Notes under the pieces: model-generated | What the model was told of the DNA's origin: nothing | What the model saw: only the letters and a program-made list of their open reading frames with translations | Databases searched by the model: none | NCBI RefSeq assembly: GCF_000020505.1 | Contig: NC_011027.1 | Span: 1,100,001 to 1,164,000 of the forward strand | DNA length: 64,000 bases | Reading direction: 5' to 3' | Source of the DNA: Chlorobaculum parvum NCIB 8327 | GTDB taxonomy: Bacteria > Bacteroidota > Chlorobiia > Chlorobiales > Chlorobiaceae | Position numbers and translations under genes: made by a program | In this document: positions 18,213 to 28,116 of the stretch, one piece after another | Layout: each line of letters begins with the position of its first letter | Numbering within the stretch: the first letter of the stretch is position 1

Positions 18213-19199
18213 ATGAGCCAGCGAACCCATGCATTTGCCACCGATGAACCGCCGGAAATACAGGTGCATCCTCACGATCGTTACCATGCTGTCATCGAGC
18301 GATGCGCGTCACTGCCTCCGCTTGTAACGGCCGTGGTGCATCCGGTTGAGGCGCTCGATCTTCAGTTTGTCGCTGATGCGGTCAGGGAGCATCTGATCGT
18401 GCCTGTGCTTGTGGGGCCTGCCGACCGCATCCGTGAGGCGGCTTCGAAGGCTGGAATCGATCTCGCCGATTGGGAAATTGTGGACACGGAGCACAGTCAC
18501 CAGGCCGCCGAGCACGCCGTCAGGCTTGCCGCAACCGGCCACGTTCAGGCGATCATGAAAGGCTCGCTGCATACCGACGAGCTGCTCGGGCCGATCGTGG
18601 CCCACGGCTCCGGGCTGCGTACCGAGCGGCGCTTGTCGCACTCCTATGTGATGGATACGGCCGGGTACCACAAATGGCTCATCGTCACCGATGCGGTAGT
18701 GAACATTTCGCCGGATCTGTGCGCAAAGGCTGACATCTGTCGGAATGCCGTCGATGCCTGGGTGGCGCTCACCGGGGAGGAGCGCCTGCCGAAAATCGCC
18801 GTGCTCGCCGCTGTTGAAGTTGTCAATCCTTCCATGCAGGCCACGCTCGATGCCGCCGCACTCTGTAAAATGGCCGAGCGCAAGCAGATCACCGGCTGCA
18901 TCATCGACGGCCCGCTGGCATTCGACAACGCCATCAGCAAGCAGGCAGCCAAAGAGAAGCACATCGTTTCACAGGTTGCGGGGGATGCGGACATTCTGCT
19001 TGCGCCGGATATCGAGGCGGGCAACATCCTCGCCAAGCAGCTTACTTTCATCAGCCACGCCGATGCGGCGGGCGTCGTCATGGGCGCAAGGGTGCCGGTG
19101 ATCCTGACGAGTCGTGCGGACAACCTCCGAACCAGATTGCTCTCCTGCGCACTGGCCGTGCTGGTACATCAGGCAAAAGAGGCCGGACTGATCAAATAG
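18213..19199 (+). CDS. Phosphate acetyl/butyryltransferase family protein
   Basis: 328 aa, ATG 18213. The protein covers one PTA/PTB catalytic domain. Visible blocks include VPVLVGPADRIREAA (about 63-78), IMKGSLHTDELLGP (110-123), RRLSHSYVMD (about 132-141), and the late ADAAGVVMGARVPVILTSRADN. The family swaps phosphate for CoA on acyl groups. The missing N-terminal DRTGG domain and the short length suggest a butyryl-type or broad acyl enzyme, or the transacylase half of a MaoC-PTB protein. No acetate/butyrate kinase is adjacent. Convergent with the LysR gene, with 6 bp between stops. Confidence 0.8.
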   Translation: MSQRTHAFATDEPPEIQVHPHDRYHAVIERCASLPPLVTAVVHPVEALDLQFVADAVREHLIVPVLVGPADRIREAASKAGIDLADWEIVDTEHSHQAAEHAVRLAATGHVQAIMKGSLHTDELLGPIVAHGSGLRTERRLSHSYVMDTAGYHKWLIVTDAVVNISPDLCAKADICRNAVDAWVALTGEERLPKIAVLAAVEVVNPSMQATLDAAALCKMAERKQITGCIIDGPLAFDNAISKQAAKEKHIVSQVAGDADILLAPDIEAGNILAKQLTFISHADAAGVVMGARVPVILTSRADNLRTRLLSCALAVLVHQAKEAGLIK

Positions 19200-19205
19200 C
19201 GAATG

Positions 19206-20105
19206 TCACCGTTGGGTGTGATGCTGCAGGCCGAAGCGCATGAAGAGTTCGACCAGTCCACCGCTCTGGCCGTGCAGCGTGATGAAGTAGAGCTGCCGGT
19301 GCATCGAAAGTTTCCTGACCCGCAGCGTTTTGAGCAGCCCCTCTTCCAGCTCTTTTTTGACCGCATCCTTTGAAATAAAAGCCATGCAGTTCTGCGAATA
19401 CATCAGGTAGGACTTGATCGATTCTGAGCTGCCGAGATGCATCTCGACGGTCATGTCCGACAGCCGGAGCCCTGCCAGCTTCAAGCCGTTGGCGATCACT
19501 TCGAGAGTGCCGGACCCTGGTTCGCGGAGCAGCAGCGGGGTGGCGGCCAGTTCATCGAGGCGGATATCATCTTTGCGCGCAAGCGGATGGGCGGGATTGC
19601 AGACCAGCAGAATTTCGTCTCTCGCGAACGGGGTGTAGATGATGTCCCGCCGCTTTGATTCACCCTCGATGATGCCGAGCATGATTGTATGCTGCAACAG
19701 CGCGTTTTCGATCTGTTCCGTGTTGGCCGTGAGCATCGAAAGGCGTACTTCTGCGTAGAGCCGGTGAAACATCGCCAGCAGGGGAGGCAGCACATACTGC
19801 GCGATGGTGGTGCTGGCGCCGATGCTGAGCGATCCGCGGTGCACTTCGTGGAGCATGTTGAGCTCGTCCTCGAGCTGGCGTGCAATGTCGTGAATCGCTT
19901 CGGTATGCTTCAGGAGAATCCGGCCGCCCTCGCTCAGCGCCACGCGGTTGCCCCGGCGCTCGAACAGTCGCAGGTTCATCTGCCGCTCCAGCTCCTTGAT
20001 ATGCTTGGTCACCGCAGGCTGGCTGATGTAAAGCTCCTCGGCGGCTTTGGTAAAGCTGAGTCTGCGTGCGACCGTATCGAAAACCTTGAGCCTGAAATCG
20101 ATCAT
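19206..20105 (-). CDS. LysR-family transcriptional regulator
   Basis: 299 aa, ATG 20105. The N-terminal winged helix is at residues 1-60, with the typical FDTVARRLSFTKAAEELYISQPAVTKHI pattern (cited in part; helix-turn-helix about 18-37). A periplasmic-binding-like effector domain follows from about residue 90. It is most similar in style to CbbR/CysB-type regulators. The dipeptidase gene is divergent at 20288, and the intergenic region (20106-20287) is AT-rich and likely holds its operator. The target genes are not known. Confidence 0.85.
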   Translation of the reverse strand: MIDFRLKVFDTVARRLSFTKAAEELYISQPAVTKHIKELERQMNLRLFERRGNRVALSEGGRILLKHTEAIHDIARQLEDELNMLHEVHRGSLSIGASTTIAQYVLPPLLAMFHRLYAEVRLSMLTANTEQIENALLQHTIMLGIIEGESKRRDIIYTPFARDEILLVCNPAHPLARKDDIRLDELAATPLLLREPGSGTLEVIANGLKLAGLRLSDMTVEMHLGSSESIKSYLMYSQNCMAFISKDAVKKELEEGLLKTLRVRKLSMHRQLYFITLHGQSGGLVELFMRFGLQHHTQR

Positions 20106-20287
20106 AAAGTGTTGGCTTAAGCGATTGACCTGTTTGCGGTTTGTTTGAAATATAAAATAACGATTTCCATAACTATTGGTTATCTGACGGGGAACATCGT
20201 TGACTTTATGCAGCGCTTTTTTATTCTCTCAAATTATGGTGATACTATAACAATCAGTTTGTCGCAGAAACGTTGAATCTGGAGATT

Positions 20288-21748
20288 ATGACCACTACCA
20301 TTCCTGAGCTGGAGCCCCGTGCGCTTTGGAGGCATTTTTATAACCTGACGCAAATCCCACGACCATCCGGCCACGAGCAACAGATCAGGGAGTACGTTGC
20401 TGATTTTGGCCGACGGCTCGGGTTGAAAAGCCTGATCGATGAGGCAGGCAATGTCATCATCAGAAAGCCTGCCAAGAAAGGCATGGAGCAGCGCAAAGGC
20501 GTCATCCTTCAGGCGCATCTCGACATGGTGCCGCAGAAGAATGCGGACAGCCATCACGATTTTGAGCGAGATCCGATCGAAGCTTACTTCGAGAAGGGTT
20601 GGGTTCGTGCCCGAGGCACAACGCTCGGGGCCGACAATGGCATCGGCGTCGCCGCAGCGCTGGCAGTGCTGGAGTCGGAATCGCTATCACATGGGCCACT
20701 CGAAGCGCTGTTCACAGCCAATGAGGAGGCCGGAATGACCGGGGCAATGGGGTTGAAGCCGGAGGTTCTTGAGGGAGAAATTCTTCTGAACCTCGACTCC
20801 GAAGATGAGGGTGAACTGTTCATCGGGTGCGCCGGTGGGCTTGATGGCACGATGACGTTCAGGTACAGCGAAGCATCGCTTCCTCCCGACTATGCCGGAT
20901 TTGAGATCAGGGTTTCAGGACTGAAAGGTGGGCATAGCGGTTTGGATATTCATCTTGGTCGGGGCAACGCCAACAAGATCATGAACAGGCTGTTGCAAGC
21001 TGGCCACGACTGTTGCAGCTTGCGGTTGGCCTCGATTGATGGCGGAAGCCTGCGCAACGCAATTCCCCGTGAATCAACGTCACTCGTCACGCTTCCATCC
21101 GATCGCGCTGAGCTTTTTGTCGAAACGCTCAAGCGCCTTGGGGCAACAATCGCGGAAGAACTGGCGGCGGTTGACCCGGATTTGCGTATCGAGATTAGAG
21201 CTGCTGAGATTCCGGATACGGTTATCGATAACGAATCTTTCGGGCGCCTCCTCCAGGCCGTTGCCGACTGCCCGAATGGTGTCGTGCGAATGAGCGGCGA
21301 AATGGATGGCGTGGTTGAAACGTCGAACAATCTGGCGAGGGTGAAATCGAACGCCGGAAGCATTGCTGTCGAGTGCCTGCTCAGAAGCTCCGTTGATTCG
21401 TCGCTTGAAGAGCTTGCGACGAGCATCCAGAGCGTCGCTGATCGTGTTGGTGCGACCTCTTCGTTCACCGGCGGCTACCCTGGCTGGAAACCAGATCCGG
21501 ATTCGCCTATCCTGAGCCTGATGCAGCGCATCTATCAACAACGTTTCGGAAAAGCTCCGGAAGTCAAGGCTATTCACGCCGGGCTGGAGTGCGGCATCAT
21601 CGGCGGTATCTATCCCGGGCTCGACATGATTTCGTTCGGGCCGACGATTCGTTTTCCTCACTCGCCTGACGAAAAGGTCGAATGCGCGTCGGTCCAGAAA
21701 TTCTGGGACTTCCTCGTCGATGTGCTGGCCGATATTCCGGCAAAGTGA
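20288..21748 (+). CDS. pepD: Aminoacyl-histidine dipeptidase (PepD-like, M20 family)
   Basis: 486 aa from ATG 20288 (a TTG five codons earlier is possible). Metal-site motifs of M20 peptidases appear in order: LQAHLDMVPQ (metal His and catalytic Asp), GADNGIGVA (bridging Asp), TANEEAGMTGA (catalytic Glu pair), LDSEDEGELFIGCAGG, and the late HAGLECGI. A lid/dimerisation domain lies between about 200 and 380. PepD is a cytosolic di-zinc dipeptidase with broad specificity, including Xaa-His. Length and motif set are typical. Confidence 0.9.
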   Translation: MTTTIPELEPRALWRHFYNLTQIPRPSGHEQQIREYVADFGRRLGLKSLIDEAGNVIIRKPAKKGMEQRKGVILQAHLDMVPQKNADSHHDFERDPIEAYFEKGWVRARGTTLGADNGIGVAAALAVLESESLSHGPLEALFTANEEAGMTGAMGLKPEVLEGEILLNLDSEDEGELFIGCAGGLDGTMTFRYSEASLPPDYAGFEIRVSGLKGGHSGLDIHLGRGNANKIMNRLLQAGHDCCSLRLASIDGGSLRNAIPRESTSLVTLPSDRAELFVETLKRLGATIAEELAAVDPDLRIEIRAAEIPDTVIDNESFGRLLQAVADCPNGVVRMSGEMDGVVETSNNLARVKSNAGSIAVECLLRSSVDSSLEELATSIQSVADRVGATSSFTGGYPGWKPDPDSPILSLMQRIYQQRFGKAPEVKAIHAGLECGIIGGIYPGLDMISFGPTIRFPHSPDEKVECASVQKFWDFLVDVLADIPAK

Positions 21749-21841
21749 GCCGTTCATTGATGTTCATGTCCTGTCGGCAAGCGGGATAACCGCACGGGAG
21801 TGCTATCTTCTATTTTGCTTTAATTTCGCCGATCCGCACCA

Positions 21842-22642
21842 GTGAAAACGCCATACAGCTACAACACCATAACGGATTTTCTCCTGTCGCAGCCGCTGAC
21901 GGTCGATGTCGAGATCGATGACGAAAAGGCGGGCTGCTTTCCCCTGAAGTGCATCGAATTCGACGCCACGGTACTGTACGTCGGGATGCACGATTTTGCA
22001 CGACTGACCCTTGAGTTTTCGCCTACGGAGATCCTGATCTACCTGAACATGTTTCTCGTCTGGATGCGGGAGTCGCTTGCGCGGGAGCCGTTCTGCGTGG
22101 TCGAGCGTTTTCTGGACAGCGCGATTGTGCTGCTTTTCTCAAAAAAGTTCGGTTCGGAGGAGCCGTTTTTCGACGCTATCCGTGCTGCGCGCTGGATGGG
22201 CGAAAATGACGAACTGCTGTTCAAGCCGGATATGGGCATCGCCAGCGGACGAGTCGCTGCCGGCTTTGCGGGCACACCGAAGGAGTTCACCGGCTCGGTG
22301 TTCGGCCGTCCGCTTCTGCTGGCCGCTGCCTGCGCGAAAATGAAGCCCAGGGAAGACATGGCCGCCTGCATTACTTTTCCCGAAGATGAGTGGCGTGGCC
22401 GCTCTTTTGCCGAGCTGTTTCCGCCGCTGGAGTTCGATCATCCCGAAAAGGGGCGTGTCCGCCAGCCTGCGGCCTGGAAGCTCGGTGAGCCGAGAAGTGT
22501 CGAAATCCCTTCGCTCGGCACGGTCGGACTGCGGGATGTGGCAACCTTCGTCCATTGGCCGCCTGACCGTGATGCGAAAGAAAAAGCCCGCGAGTGGTTC
22601 GCGCAGATCAAGGCGAAAGGGTTTTACAAATACAACAAGTAA
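21842..22642 (+). CDS. Degenerate class III nucleotide-cyclase-like protein
   Basis: 266 aa, GTG start. Residues 40-175 follow the class III adenylate/guanylate cyclase pattern. [19 protein letters not shown] stands in the place of the usual FADIRGFT block and keeps Asp51. [13 protein letters not shown] replaces the DKFIGDAIMAVFG block, so the second metal Asp is shifted (Asp92). [14 protein letters not shown] and [15 protein letters not shown] match the hIGIhtG...vG and TviGdaVNlAaR blocks. The lost metal residue suggests weak or no cyclase activity, perhaps nucleotide sensing. The gene ends 8 bp before purT. Confidence 0.6.
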   Translation: MKTPYSYNTITDFLLSQPLTVDVEIDDEKAGCFPLKCIEFDATVLYVGMHDFARLTLEFSPTEILIYLNMFLVWMRESLAREPFCVVERFLDSAIVLLFSKKFGSEEPFFDAIRAARWMGENDELLFKPDMGIASGRVAAGFAGTPKEFTGSVFGRPLLLAAACAKMKPREDMAACITFPEDEWRGRSFAELFPPLEFDHPEKGRVRQPAAWKLGEPRSVEIPSLGTVGLRDVATFVHWPPDRDAKEKAREWFAQIKAKGFYKYNK

Positions 22643-22650
22643 AAGAATTT

Positions 22651-23829
22651 ATGTCGAAAACAATCATGCTGCTGGGCAGCGGGGAGTTGGGGAAAGAGTT
22701 CGTGATTGCCGTCAAGCGTCTGGGCCAGCGCGTTATCGCCGTGGACAGCTATGACGATGCACCCGCCCAGCAGGTCGCTGACAAACGCGAAGTGATCGAC
22801 ATGCTCGACGGCAACGCGCTCGACGCGATTGTTGCCAAGCACAAGCCCGACATCATTGTGCCGGAGATCGAAGCTATTCGCACTGAGCGCTTCTACGATT
22901 ACGAGCAGCAGGGGATTCAGATGGTACCCTCCGCGCGTGCGGCCAACTTCACCATGAACCGCAAAGCCATCCGTGACCTTGCCGCCCGTGACCTCGGTCT
23001 GCGCACGGCCAACTATCTTTATGCTGCCTCTCTCGACGAGTTGCGGACGGCGGTGGCGGAGGTCGGCCTGCCCTGCGTGGTCAAACCGCTGATGAGCTCG
23101 TCGGGAAAAGGGCAGAGCACCGTGCGGAGCGAGGCTGATATCGAAAAGGCGTGGAGCTATTCGCAGAGCGGTAAGCGGGGCGACATCGCCGAGGTGATCG
23201 TCGAAGCGTTCGTGGCGTTCCATACCGAAATCACGCTGTTGACCGTGACGCAGAAAAACGGGCCGACGCTCTTCTGCCCGCCCATCGGCCACCGGCAGGA
23301 GCGTGGCGACTACCAGGAAAGCTGGCAACCGTGCCGCATCAGCCCGGAGCATTTGTCGCAGGCACAACAGATTGCCGGAAAAGTAACCGAAGCGCTCAGC
23401 GGCGCAGGCATCTGGGGCGTGGAGTTTTTCCTTGCCGCCGATGGGCTCTATTTCTCGGAACTCTCGCCGCGTCCGCATGATACCGGCATGGTGACGCTGA
23501 CCGGTACGCAGAATCTTTCGGAGTTCGAGCTGCACGCCCGCGCAGTGCTCGGCCTGCCGATTCCCGGCATCGAACTCTTGCGCGTCGGCGCAAGCGCGGT
23601 GATTCTTGCCGATAAAGCGGGCACAAATCCGTCGTTCGATGGTGTGGAAAAAGCGCTTGAACAACCCGGCAGCGACATCCGGATTTTCGGCAAACCCACC
23701 ACGCGCCCCTACCGGCGCATGGGCGTAGCGCTCATGTCTGGCGAATCCGACAGCGATGTCGAGCTTGTCAGGCAGCAGGCAATTGCCAATGCGGCAAAGG
23801 TTCGGGTGGTGTGCGACGAACTTGAATGA
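22651..23829 (+). CDS. purT: Formate-dependent phosphoribosylglycinamide formyltransferase
   Basis: 392 aa from ATG 22651. Preceding open codons overlap the upstream gene and have no ribosome-binding site. Order: nucleotide-binding N-domain ([16 protein letters not shown], 5-20), ATP-grasp domain with [11 protein letters not shown] near 148-158, and the late [17 protein letters not shown] active-site block. The enzyme makes formyl-GAR from GAR, formate and ATP in purine synthesis, bypassing the folate-dependent PurN step. Length is normal for PurT. Confidence 0.95.
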   Translation: MSKTIMLLGSGELGKEFVIAVKRLGQRVIAVDSYDDAPAQQVADKREVIDMLDGNALDAIVAKHKPDIIVPEIEAIRTERFYDYEQQGIQMVPSARAANFTMNRKAIRDLAARDLGLRTANYLYAASLDELRTAVAEVGLPCVVKPLMSSSGKGQSTVRSEADIEKAWSYSQSGKRGDIAEVIVEAFVAFHTEITLLTVTQKNGPTLFCPPIGHRQERGDYQESWQPCRISPEHLSQAQQIAGKVTEALSGAGIWGVEFFLAADGLYFSELSPRPHDTGMVTLTGTQNLSEFELHARAVLGLPIPGIELLRVGASAVILADKAGTNPSFDGVEKALEQPGSDIRIFGKPTTRPYRRMGVALMSGESDSDVELVRQQAIANAAKVRVVCDELE

Positions 23830-23919
23830 AGAGGGCGGAAGTGTGGTGCATGGCTCTCTTTACAGCAGAGGTGACAAAATTTCTTGACTGTCGCCTTTGC
23901 CGGATGATGAGAGGCAAAA

Positions 23920-24603
23920 TCAGTCTGCAACAGGTTGCGGAGTTTGTTGTCCCGGTTTAGGTTTGATTCCGACAGTCTCGGCAAAATGCAAGGCGTATAT
24001 GCTTGATTCAGCACGCTTTTTCATTGCGGCAAGCACCATCGGCAGATCGTTCTGTTGAACCTTGCGAACGAACATCGGCGGTGCAAAAAAATCCGGTTTG
24101 ATCTTTGCATTGAAAGTAAGCATGGTTCCTTTACCGTCAGGGGCTTTATCGATCAACCACTCACCCTCATAAACCTTGAAATCGCCTTCCAGCTGGTGAA
24201 AATCAAGCCTTTTCGGATACTCTCCCTGAAGGCTCAGCTTGATATACACGGTTTTTCTGAAAAGCAAAATGCCGGTTTTGCCCCTTTCAAACATTACCTG
24301 CTCACGCCCGTTGTCTGAAATCAGACCGCTGTCGATCAGCTTGGGCACGAAATGTTTGTGATTGTTGTAATCGGTGATGGCTGCCCAGATGTGCTTCGGT
24401 GAAGCCGCGATGTAGACCGAACCTGTGACGCCGGTAATGCCATCATCAAGGTCAGTGGTTTGAACCGAAATGCCCTTGAATTCTGCTTCATCATTTTTGC
24501 CCGATACGGCGGCCCATGAATCGAGCGGAGAGAAGGTCAGCAGGCACAACATGGCGACGAGGGCCATAAAGAAATATCGTCGGTGCGAAATCTTCTGGCG
24601 CAT
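23920..24603 (-). CDS. Secreted START/SRPBCC (cyclase/dehydrase-like) protein
   Basis: 227 aa, ATG 24603. Signal peptide at residues 9-32 ending SWAA. From about residue 58 it has the SRPBCC hallmark VTGSVYIAASPKHIWAAITD, followed by YNNHKHFVPKLIDSGLI and a hydrophobic-cavity fold to about 195. The C-terminus is Pro/Gln-rich. Family members bind hydrophobic ligands; with a signal peptide it probably handles lipids or pigments in the periplasm. No partner is encoded next to it on the same strand. Confidence 0.75.
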   Translation of the reverse strand: MRQKISHRRYFFMALVAMLCLLTFSPLDSWAAVSGKNDEAEFKGISVQTTDLDDGITGVTGSVYIAASPKHIWAAITDYNNHKHFVPKLIDSGLISDNGREQVMFERGKTGILLFRKTVYIKLSLQGEYPKRLDFHQLEGDFKVYEGEWLIDKAPDGKGTMLTFNAKIKPDFFAPPMFVRKVQQNDLPMVLAAMKKRAESSIYALHFAETVGIKPKPGQQTPQPVAD

Positions 24604-24713
24604 GGTGACTGTCCGGTTATGAGTTGTGGCCGCGTTGAAAACTCAGTCGTTTAATTTTTAAAGTTAATTATTGTTAACATTATTCCCAATATAAAGCTCT
24701 CTTTTATTGCTGA

Positions 24714-25106
24714 TCAGACAACTCCGCTGGCAAGGCTGATAAGAAGAAAGATGAGCACGATGGATGAAATCGCGACATAGAGCTGGTCACGCTCCTTGTA
24801 AAAAGCAAAAATGGACAGGACAACGCGCGCGATGGGGGTCAGAATAAGCATAACCAGACCAAGCTGAATGATGGCTTTGAGTTCAAAGCGCATCACACCC
24901 GACACAATTCCCTTAAAGCTGCGCAATGGTGATTGCGCACCATGAAAGATGTGGTAGTTCAGGTGTTCACCGCCATGGGTGAGCAGAAACAGCATGCCTC
25001 CGGTAAAAACGGTTGCGGCGGCAAGCATCACGCCCCATTTCAGCAGTGTGCCGATGATGATTTCAATGCGCTGATCATTCCATTCCGGTTTCGTGTGGTG
25101 GCTCAT
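24714..25106 (-). CDS. DUF1634 membrane protein, partner of TauE-like transporter
   Basis: 130 aa from ATG 25106, which overlaps no coding codon of the transporter but sits 2 bases after its TGA (25108-25110 on the opposite reading); GGAGG precedes it. Three membrane helices near residues 25-45, 78-100 and 108-128. DUF1634 proteins are found beside TauE/SafE permeases and are thought to be an accessory subunit. The coupling of start and stop here supports a two-subunit unit. The upstream Met, six residues earlier, is an alternative. Confidence 0.75.
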   Translation of the reverse strand: MSHHTKPEWNDQRIEIIIGTLLKWGVMLAAATVFTGGMLFLLTHGGEHLNYHIFHGAQSPLRSFKGIVSGVMRFELKAIIQLGLVMLILTPIARVVLSIFAFYKERDQLYVAISSIVLIFLLISLASGVV

Positions 25107-25107
25107 C

Positions 25108-25944
25108 TCATATCCTCCCGACAATGCCGTTGTAAATCATTTCGATACCGAGCACAAAAATCACCGCACCGAACACCAGGCGCAGCCACTTGGTTTTGGC
25201 AACCATCAGCAGGCGTGCGCCAATGAACGAGCCGGCCAGAATGCCAAGCATGACGGGCATGGAGAGCCCCGGATCGATGTAGCCACGGCTCAGATAGACG
25301 CCTGCGCTGGCCGCAGCGGTGACCCCGATCATGAAATTGCTGGTCGTGGTTGAAACCTTGAAAGGCAGCCGCATGGCGTGATCCATCGCCAGCACCTTCA
25401 CGGCTCCCGAGCCGATGCCGAGCAGACCCGACAGCACACCGGCCAGCCCCATCAGGCTGAAGCCCGCACCGACGTTGTGTACGCTGTAGTGTTTGATGCC
25501 GTCTTCGGTCGGGTAGGTGCTGTTAAGCTTGAGGCGGGTAGCCAGCGCATCGGACTCTGTTTGATCTGAGTGATCCTCTTTGGGGCGGCTCGAAAGCCAT
25601 GCGGAGTAGAGCAGCACCACGCCGAAGACGATGGCAATGATGTTGGTCGAAAGAATGCCGGCGAGAAAAGCTCCGAAAAGCGCACCGATGGTGGTGGCGA
25701 TTTCGAGGAACATGCCGATGCGAATGTTCGAGTAACCCTCGGTGACGTATGCCGCCGCAGCTCCGGAGGAGGTTGCGATCACCGCGATGAGTGAAGCCCC
25801 CACGGCGTAACGCAGGTCGATTCCGAGTCCAAGGGTGAGTAGCGGCACGATAACAACACCACCGCCAAGTCCGGTCAGTGAGCCGAGCAGGCCCGCCACA
25901 AGCGATCCTGCACCGACGATCATTGACAATTCAAAGTAATTCAT
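25108..25944 (-). CDS. TauE/SafE-family sulfite or sulfonate exporter-like permease
   Basis: 278 aa, ATG 25944. Eight membrane helices in two repeats. The N-terminal repeat has GLLGSLTGLGGGVVIVPLL and the second GVLSGLLGIGSGAVKVLAM, the glycine-rich signatures of the family. Members move sulfite, sulfoacetate or related anions across the inner membrane. In a sulfur-oxidising phototroph, export of sulfite or import of sulfur anions is a reasonable guess but is not shown by the sequence. It is transcribed before the DUF1634 gene. Confidence 0.85.
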   Translation of the reverse strand: MNYFELSMIVGAGSLVAGLLGSLTGLGGGVVIVPLLTLGLGIDLRYAVGASLIAVIATSSGAAAAYVTEGYSNIRIGMFLEIATTIGALFGAFLAGILSTNIIAIVFGVVLLYSAWLSSRPKEDHSDQTESDALATRLKLNSTYPTEDGIKHYSVHNVGAGFSLMGLAGVLSGLLGIGSGAVKVLAMDHAMRLPFKVSTTTSNFMIGVTAAASAGVYLSRGYIDPGLSMPVMLGILAGSFIGARLLMVAKTKWLRLVFGAVIFVLGIEMIYNGIVGRI

Positions 25945-26153
25945 ACTGCTGAAGCTGAGAGGTCATGAACAGCAAGGGCTTGCCCGATGGTTATCTTCTG
26001 CCGGAGTGACGGCAAACAATGTTTCCGGATGCCCCGCATGCTGAATGGTTATGCAGTAATATAGTTTTGCCTCGGTATCAGACAAGCCTCTTCGGGAAAA
26101 AATATCCAACACGGTCGAATGGTGAACAGCCTTTGCCGCTTGAAATGCTTCCC

Positions 26154-27008
26154 TTATCCCAGCTCGAAGGTCGTGACGCCATAAATCCGCTCGACCGGCA
26201 AATCGGGAGCTTCGCCCTTGTACATCCGCGCGGTCTCGAACACCACCTTCATGCCATGGCGCTGCGTGAGTTGGAGCGCTTCGGGGTTCACTTCCGGAAT
26301 GTCGAGAAAGATCGGGCTTCCGGCAGGAACCGAACCGATTAACGTCTTGAACAGCGCTTCGGCCACGTCGGGATTGTCGGCAAAAAGGGGGCCGATCTTG
26401 AAGCCGGAGCGGCATGGTCGGATGAGGCCGTAACCGGCAAGCGCCCCGTCGTGCAGAGCGCCGAACGCCTTGCTGCCTGTGCGGCTTGTCCAGCACTGAA
26501 GAAACGCGCTCCGGTCAGCCGGAAAAAACGGGCGGTCGTAGGCATGGAGCGTTGCAAAAGGAATTTCCGTGAGCGGCACGATGCCGGGGTACGATTCAGC
26601 GTTTTCCGCAGCCGCGCCCATGAAGCGAATATTCCGGTACGCCAGCGCAAATCCAGATTTCCGATAGTTCTTCTGTTGTGCCACGACGCCGTCGAGCCCG
26701 ACAGTACGCTCGGCCAGCCGCTCCAGCCCGGCATTCCATATCCGGAGCCCCAGCCCTTTGCCCCGCCATTCCGGCTTGACGATGTAAAAGCCAAGGAATG
26801 CGAAGGAGTTGCCATAACGCACCACGGAAATGGTCGCCACCGGCTCGTTACCGACGAGGCCAACCAGAAAGCCTTCCGGATCAGTGTGGTAAAAACATTC
26901 GGCATCTTCGAGGCCGGGGTTCCACCCCTCGGCGGCAGCCCAATCGACAGCGAGATCGATCTCCCGGCGGCTCATGGTTCTGATGGTGTAATCGGCAATT
27001 GGTTTCAT
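26154..27008 (-). CDS. Tandem GNAT acetyltransferase (GNAT plus C-terminal Acetyltransf_18-like domain)
   Basis: 284 aa, ATG 27008. Residues 10-140 are a GNAT domain; the acetyl-CoA loop EWRGKGLGLRIW lies near 79-90. The second half (about 150-284) has the SVPAGSPIFLDIPEVNPEAL and GMKVVFETARMYKG pattern of the domain that follows GNAT in YitH-like proteins. The substrate is unknown. It reads opposite to bciA further on and is followed by an untranslated gap of about 200 bp to the TauE-like gene. Confidence 0.8.
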   Translation of the reverse strand: MKPIADYTIRTMSRREIDLAVDWAAAEGWNPGLEDAECFYHTDPEGFLVGLVGNEPVATISVVRYGNSFAFLGFYIVKPEWRGKGLGLRIWNAGLERLAERTVGLDGVVAQQKNYRKSGFALAYRNIRFMGAAAENAESYPGIVPLTEIPFATLHAYDRPFFPADRSAFLQCWTSRTGSKAFGALHDGALAGYGLIRPCRSGFKIGPLFADNPDVAEALFKTLIGSVPAGSPIFLDIPEVNPEALQLTQRHGMKVVFETARMYKGEAPDLPVERIYGVTTFELG

Positions 27009-27033
27009 TATTGATCTTCTGTTACTTTTCCGG

Positions 27034-27906
27034 TCAGCCGCCGGACTGGTTGTTCACCTCGACCCGGTGCGGCGCAAGCTGAATGGTTTCGTATGGCATC
27101 TTCACACCCGCTTCGTTCAGCGCGTTGAACACCTTTTCCCGCAGCTCCAGCCGCTTCTGGATGTGTTCTCTTTCGTTGTTGAGCCACACCTGAAGTTCAA
27201 GCACGACGTTGTAGTCGTTCAGTTGCGTCACGACAACGACCGGTGCAGGATCGCGCATGCAATCGGGATCGTCCTTAACCAGCGAAAGCAGGATCGAACG
27301 AGCCCGTTCAATATTTTCGGTGACGGCGATGGTGACGGCAATATCGAGACGAAGATGCGGAAAATTGGTATAGGAGGTCACGGTTTTGTTCATGATCACG
27401 GCGTTCGGAACGGCAAGCATCTTGCCGTCAACCGTGACGATGCGGGTGGTGCGAAGGGTGATTTTGTCAACGCGGCCGTAGTTGTTGTCGATCTCGATGA
27501 GGTCGTTGATCGTGAACGGCCGGTCGATAAAAATCAGAATCCCGGAAATGATGTTGGAAAGCGTGTCGCGCAGGGCAAAGCCGAGGGTCAGGCCGAGCAC
27601 GCCAAGCGAGCCAAGCAGGGTGGAGGTTTTGATTCCTGCCACACCCAGGGCCGTCAGCGCTCCGATGCCGAAGATGCCGAATTTGATGACTGTTTCAGCA
27701 AACGCCGCACTGGTGCGGTCAAGACGTTGAGCGAGCCGGGAAGACAAAATCCCCCGAACGATCCGCCACAGCAGGTAGAAAACAGCAAGAACGAGAAACA
27801 CGCTGACCAGCTCAATCAGAAATTCGCCGAGCAAACTGCCCAGATGTTCAAGATCAAACGAGCTTTTGAGTCGCAATAAAAGGCTTTCAATGAAGGGATT
27901 GAGCAT
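27034..27906 (-). CDS. MscS-family small-conductance mechanosensitive channel
   Basis: 290 aa from ATG 27906, chosen because AAGGAG lies six bases before it (a start six codons upstream lacks this). Three membrane helices end in the pore helix region GLTLGFALRDTLSNIISGIL (about 102-121), then the MscS beta domain DRPFTINDLIEIDNNYGRV and cytoplasmic alpha/beta domain to the end. It protects against osmotic downshock. It is the second MscS homologue in the window. Confidence 0.9.
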   Translation of the reverse strand: MLNPFIESLLLRLKSSFDLEHLGSLLGEFLIELVSVFLVLAVFYLLWRIVRGILSSRLAQRLDRTSAAFAETVIKFGIFGIGALTALGVAGIKTSTLLGSLGVLGLTLGFALRDTLSNIISGILIFIDRPFTINDLIEIDNNYGRVDKITLRTTRIVTVDGKMLAVPNAVIMNKTVTSYTNFPHLRLDIAVTIAVTENIERARSILLSLVKDDPDCMRDPAPVVVVTQLNDYNVVLELQVWLNNEREHIQKRLELREKVFNALNEAGVKMPYETIQLAPHRVEVNNQSGG

Positions 27907-28116
27907 CTCGGACTCCTTTTTCAAAACACCATCTCTGCTTATTGCTTCACGTTGAATGTAACACCGAAGTCATAAAGAAAAATCCGGCAAACCGGTTTGC
28001 CATCATGTGAAACGGCCATTCGGCGAATCTTGTCCAAGAGTTTCAAAATCATCATTTTAGCTGTATAATCGTTCTGTACATGGGATTTCGGCAATGTTCA
28101 AAATTATCGACCATTG

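Noticed and set aside
25963-26496. Minus-strand frame of 177 codons overlapping the end of the tandem GNAT gene
   Set aside because: Its sequence is a frame-shifted reading of the acetyltransferase and Arg/His-rich without a domain.
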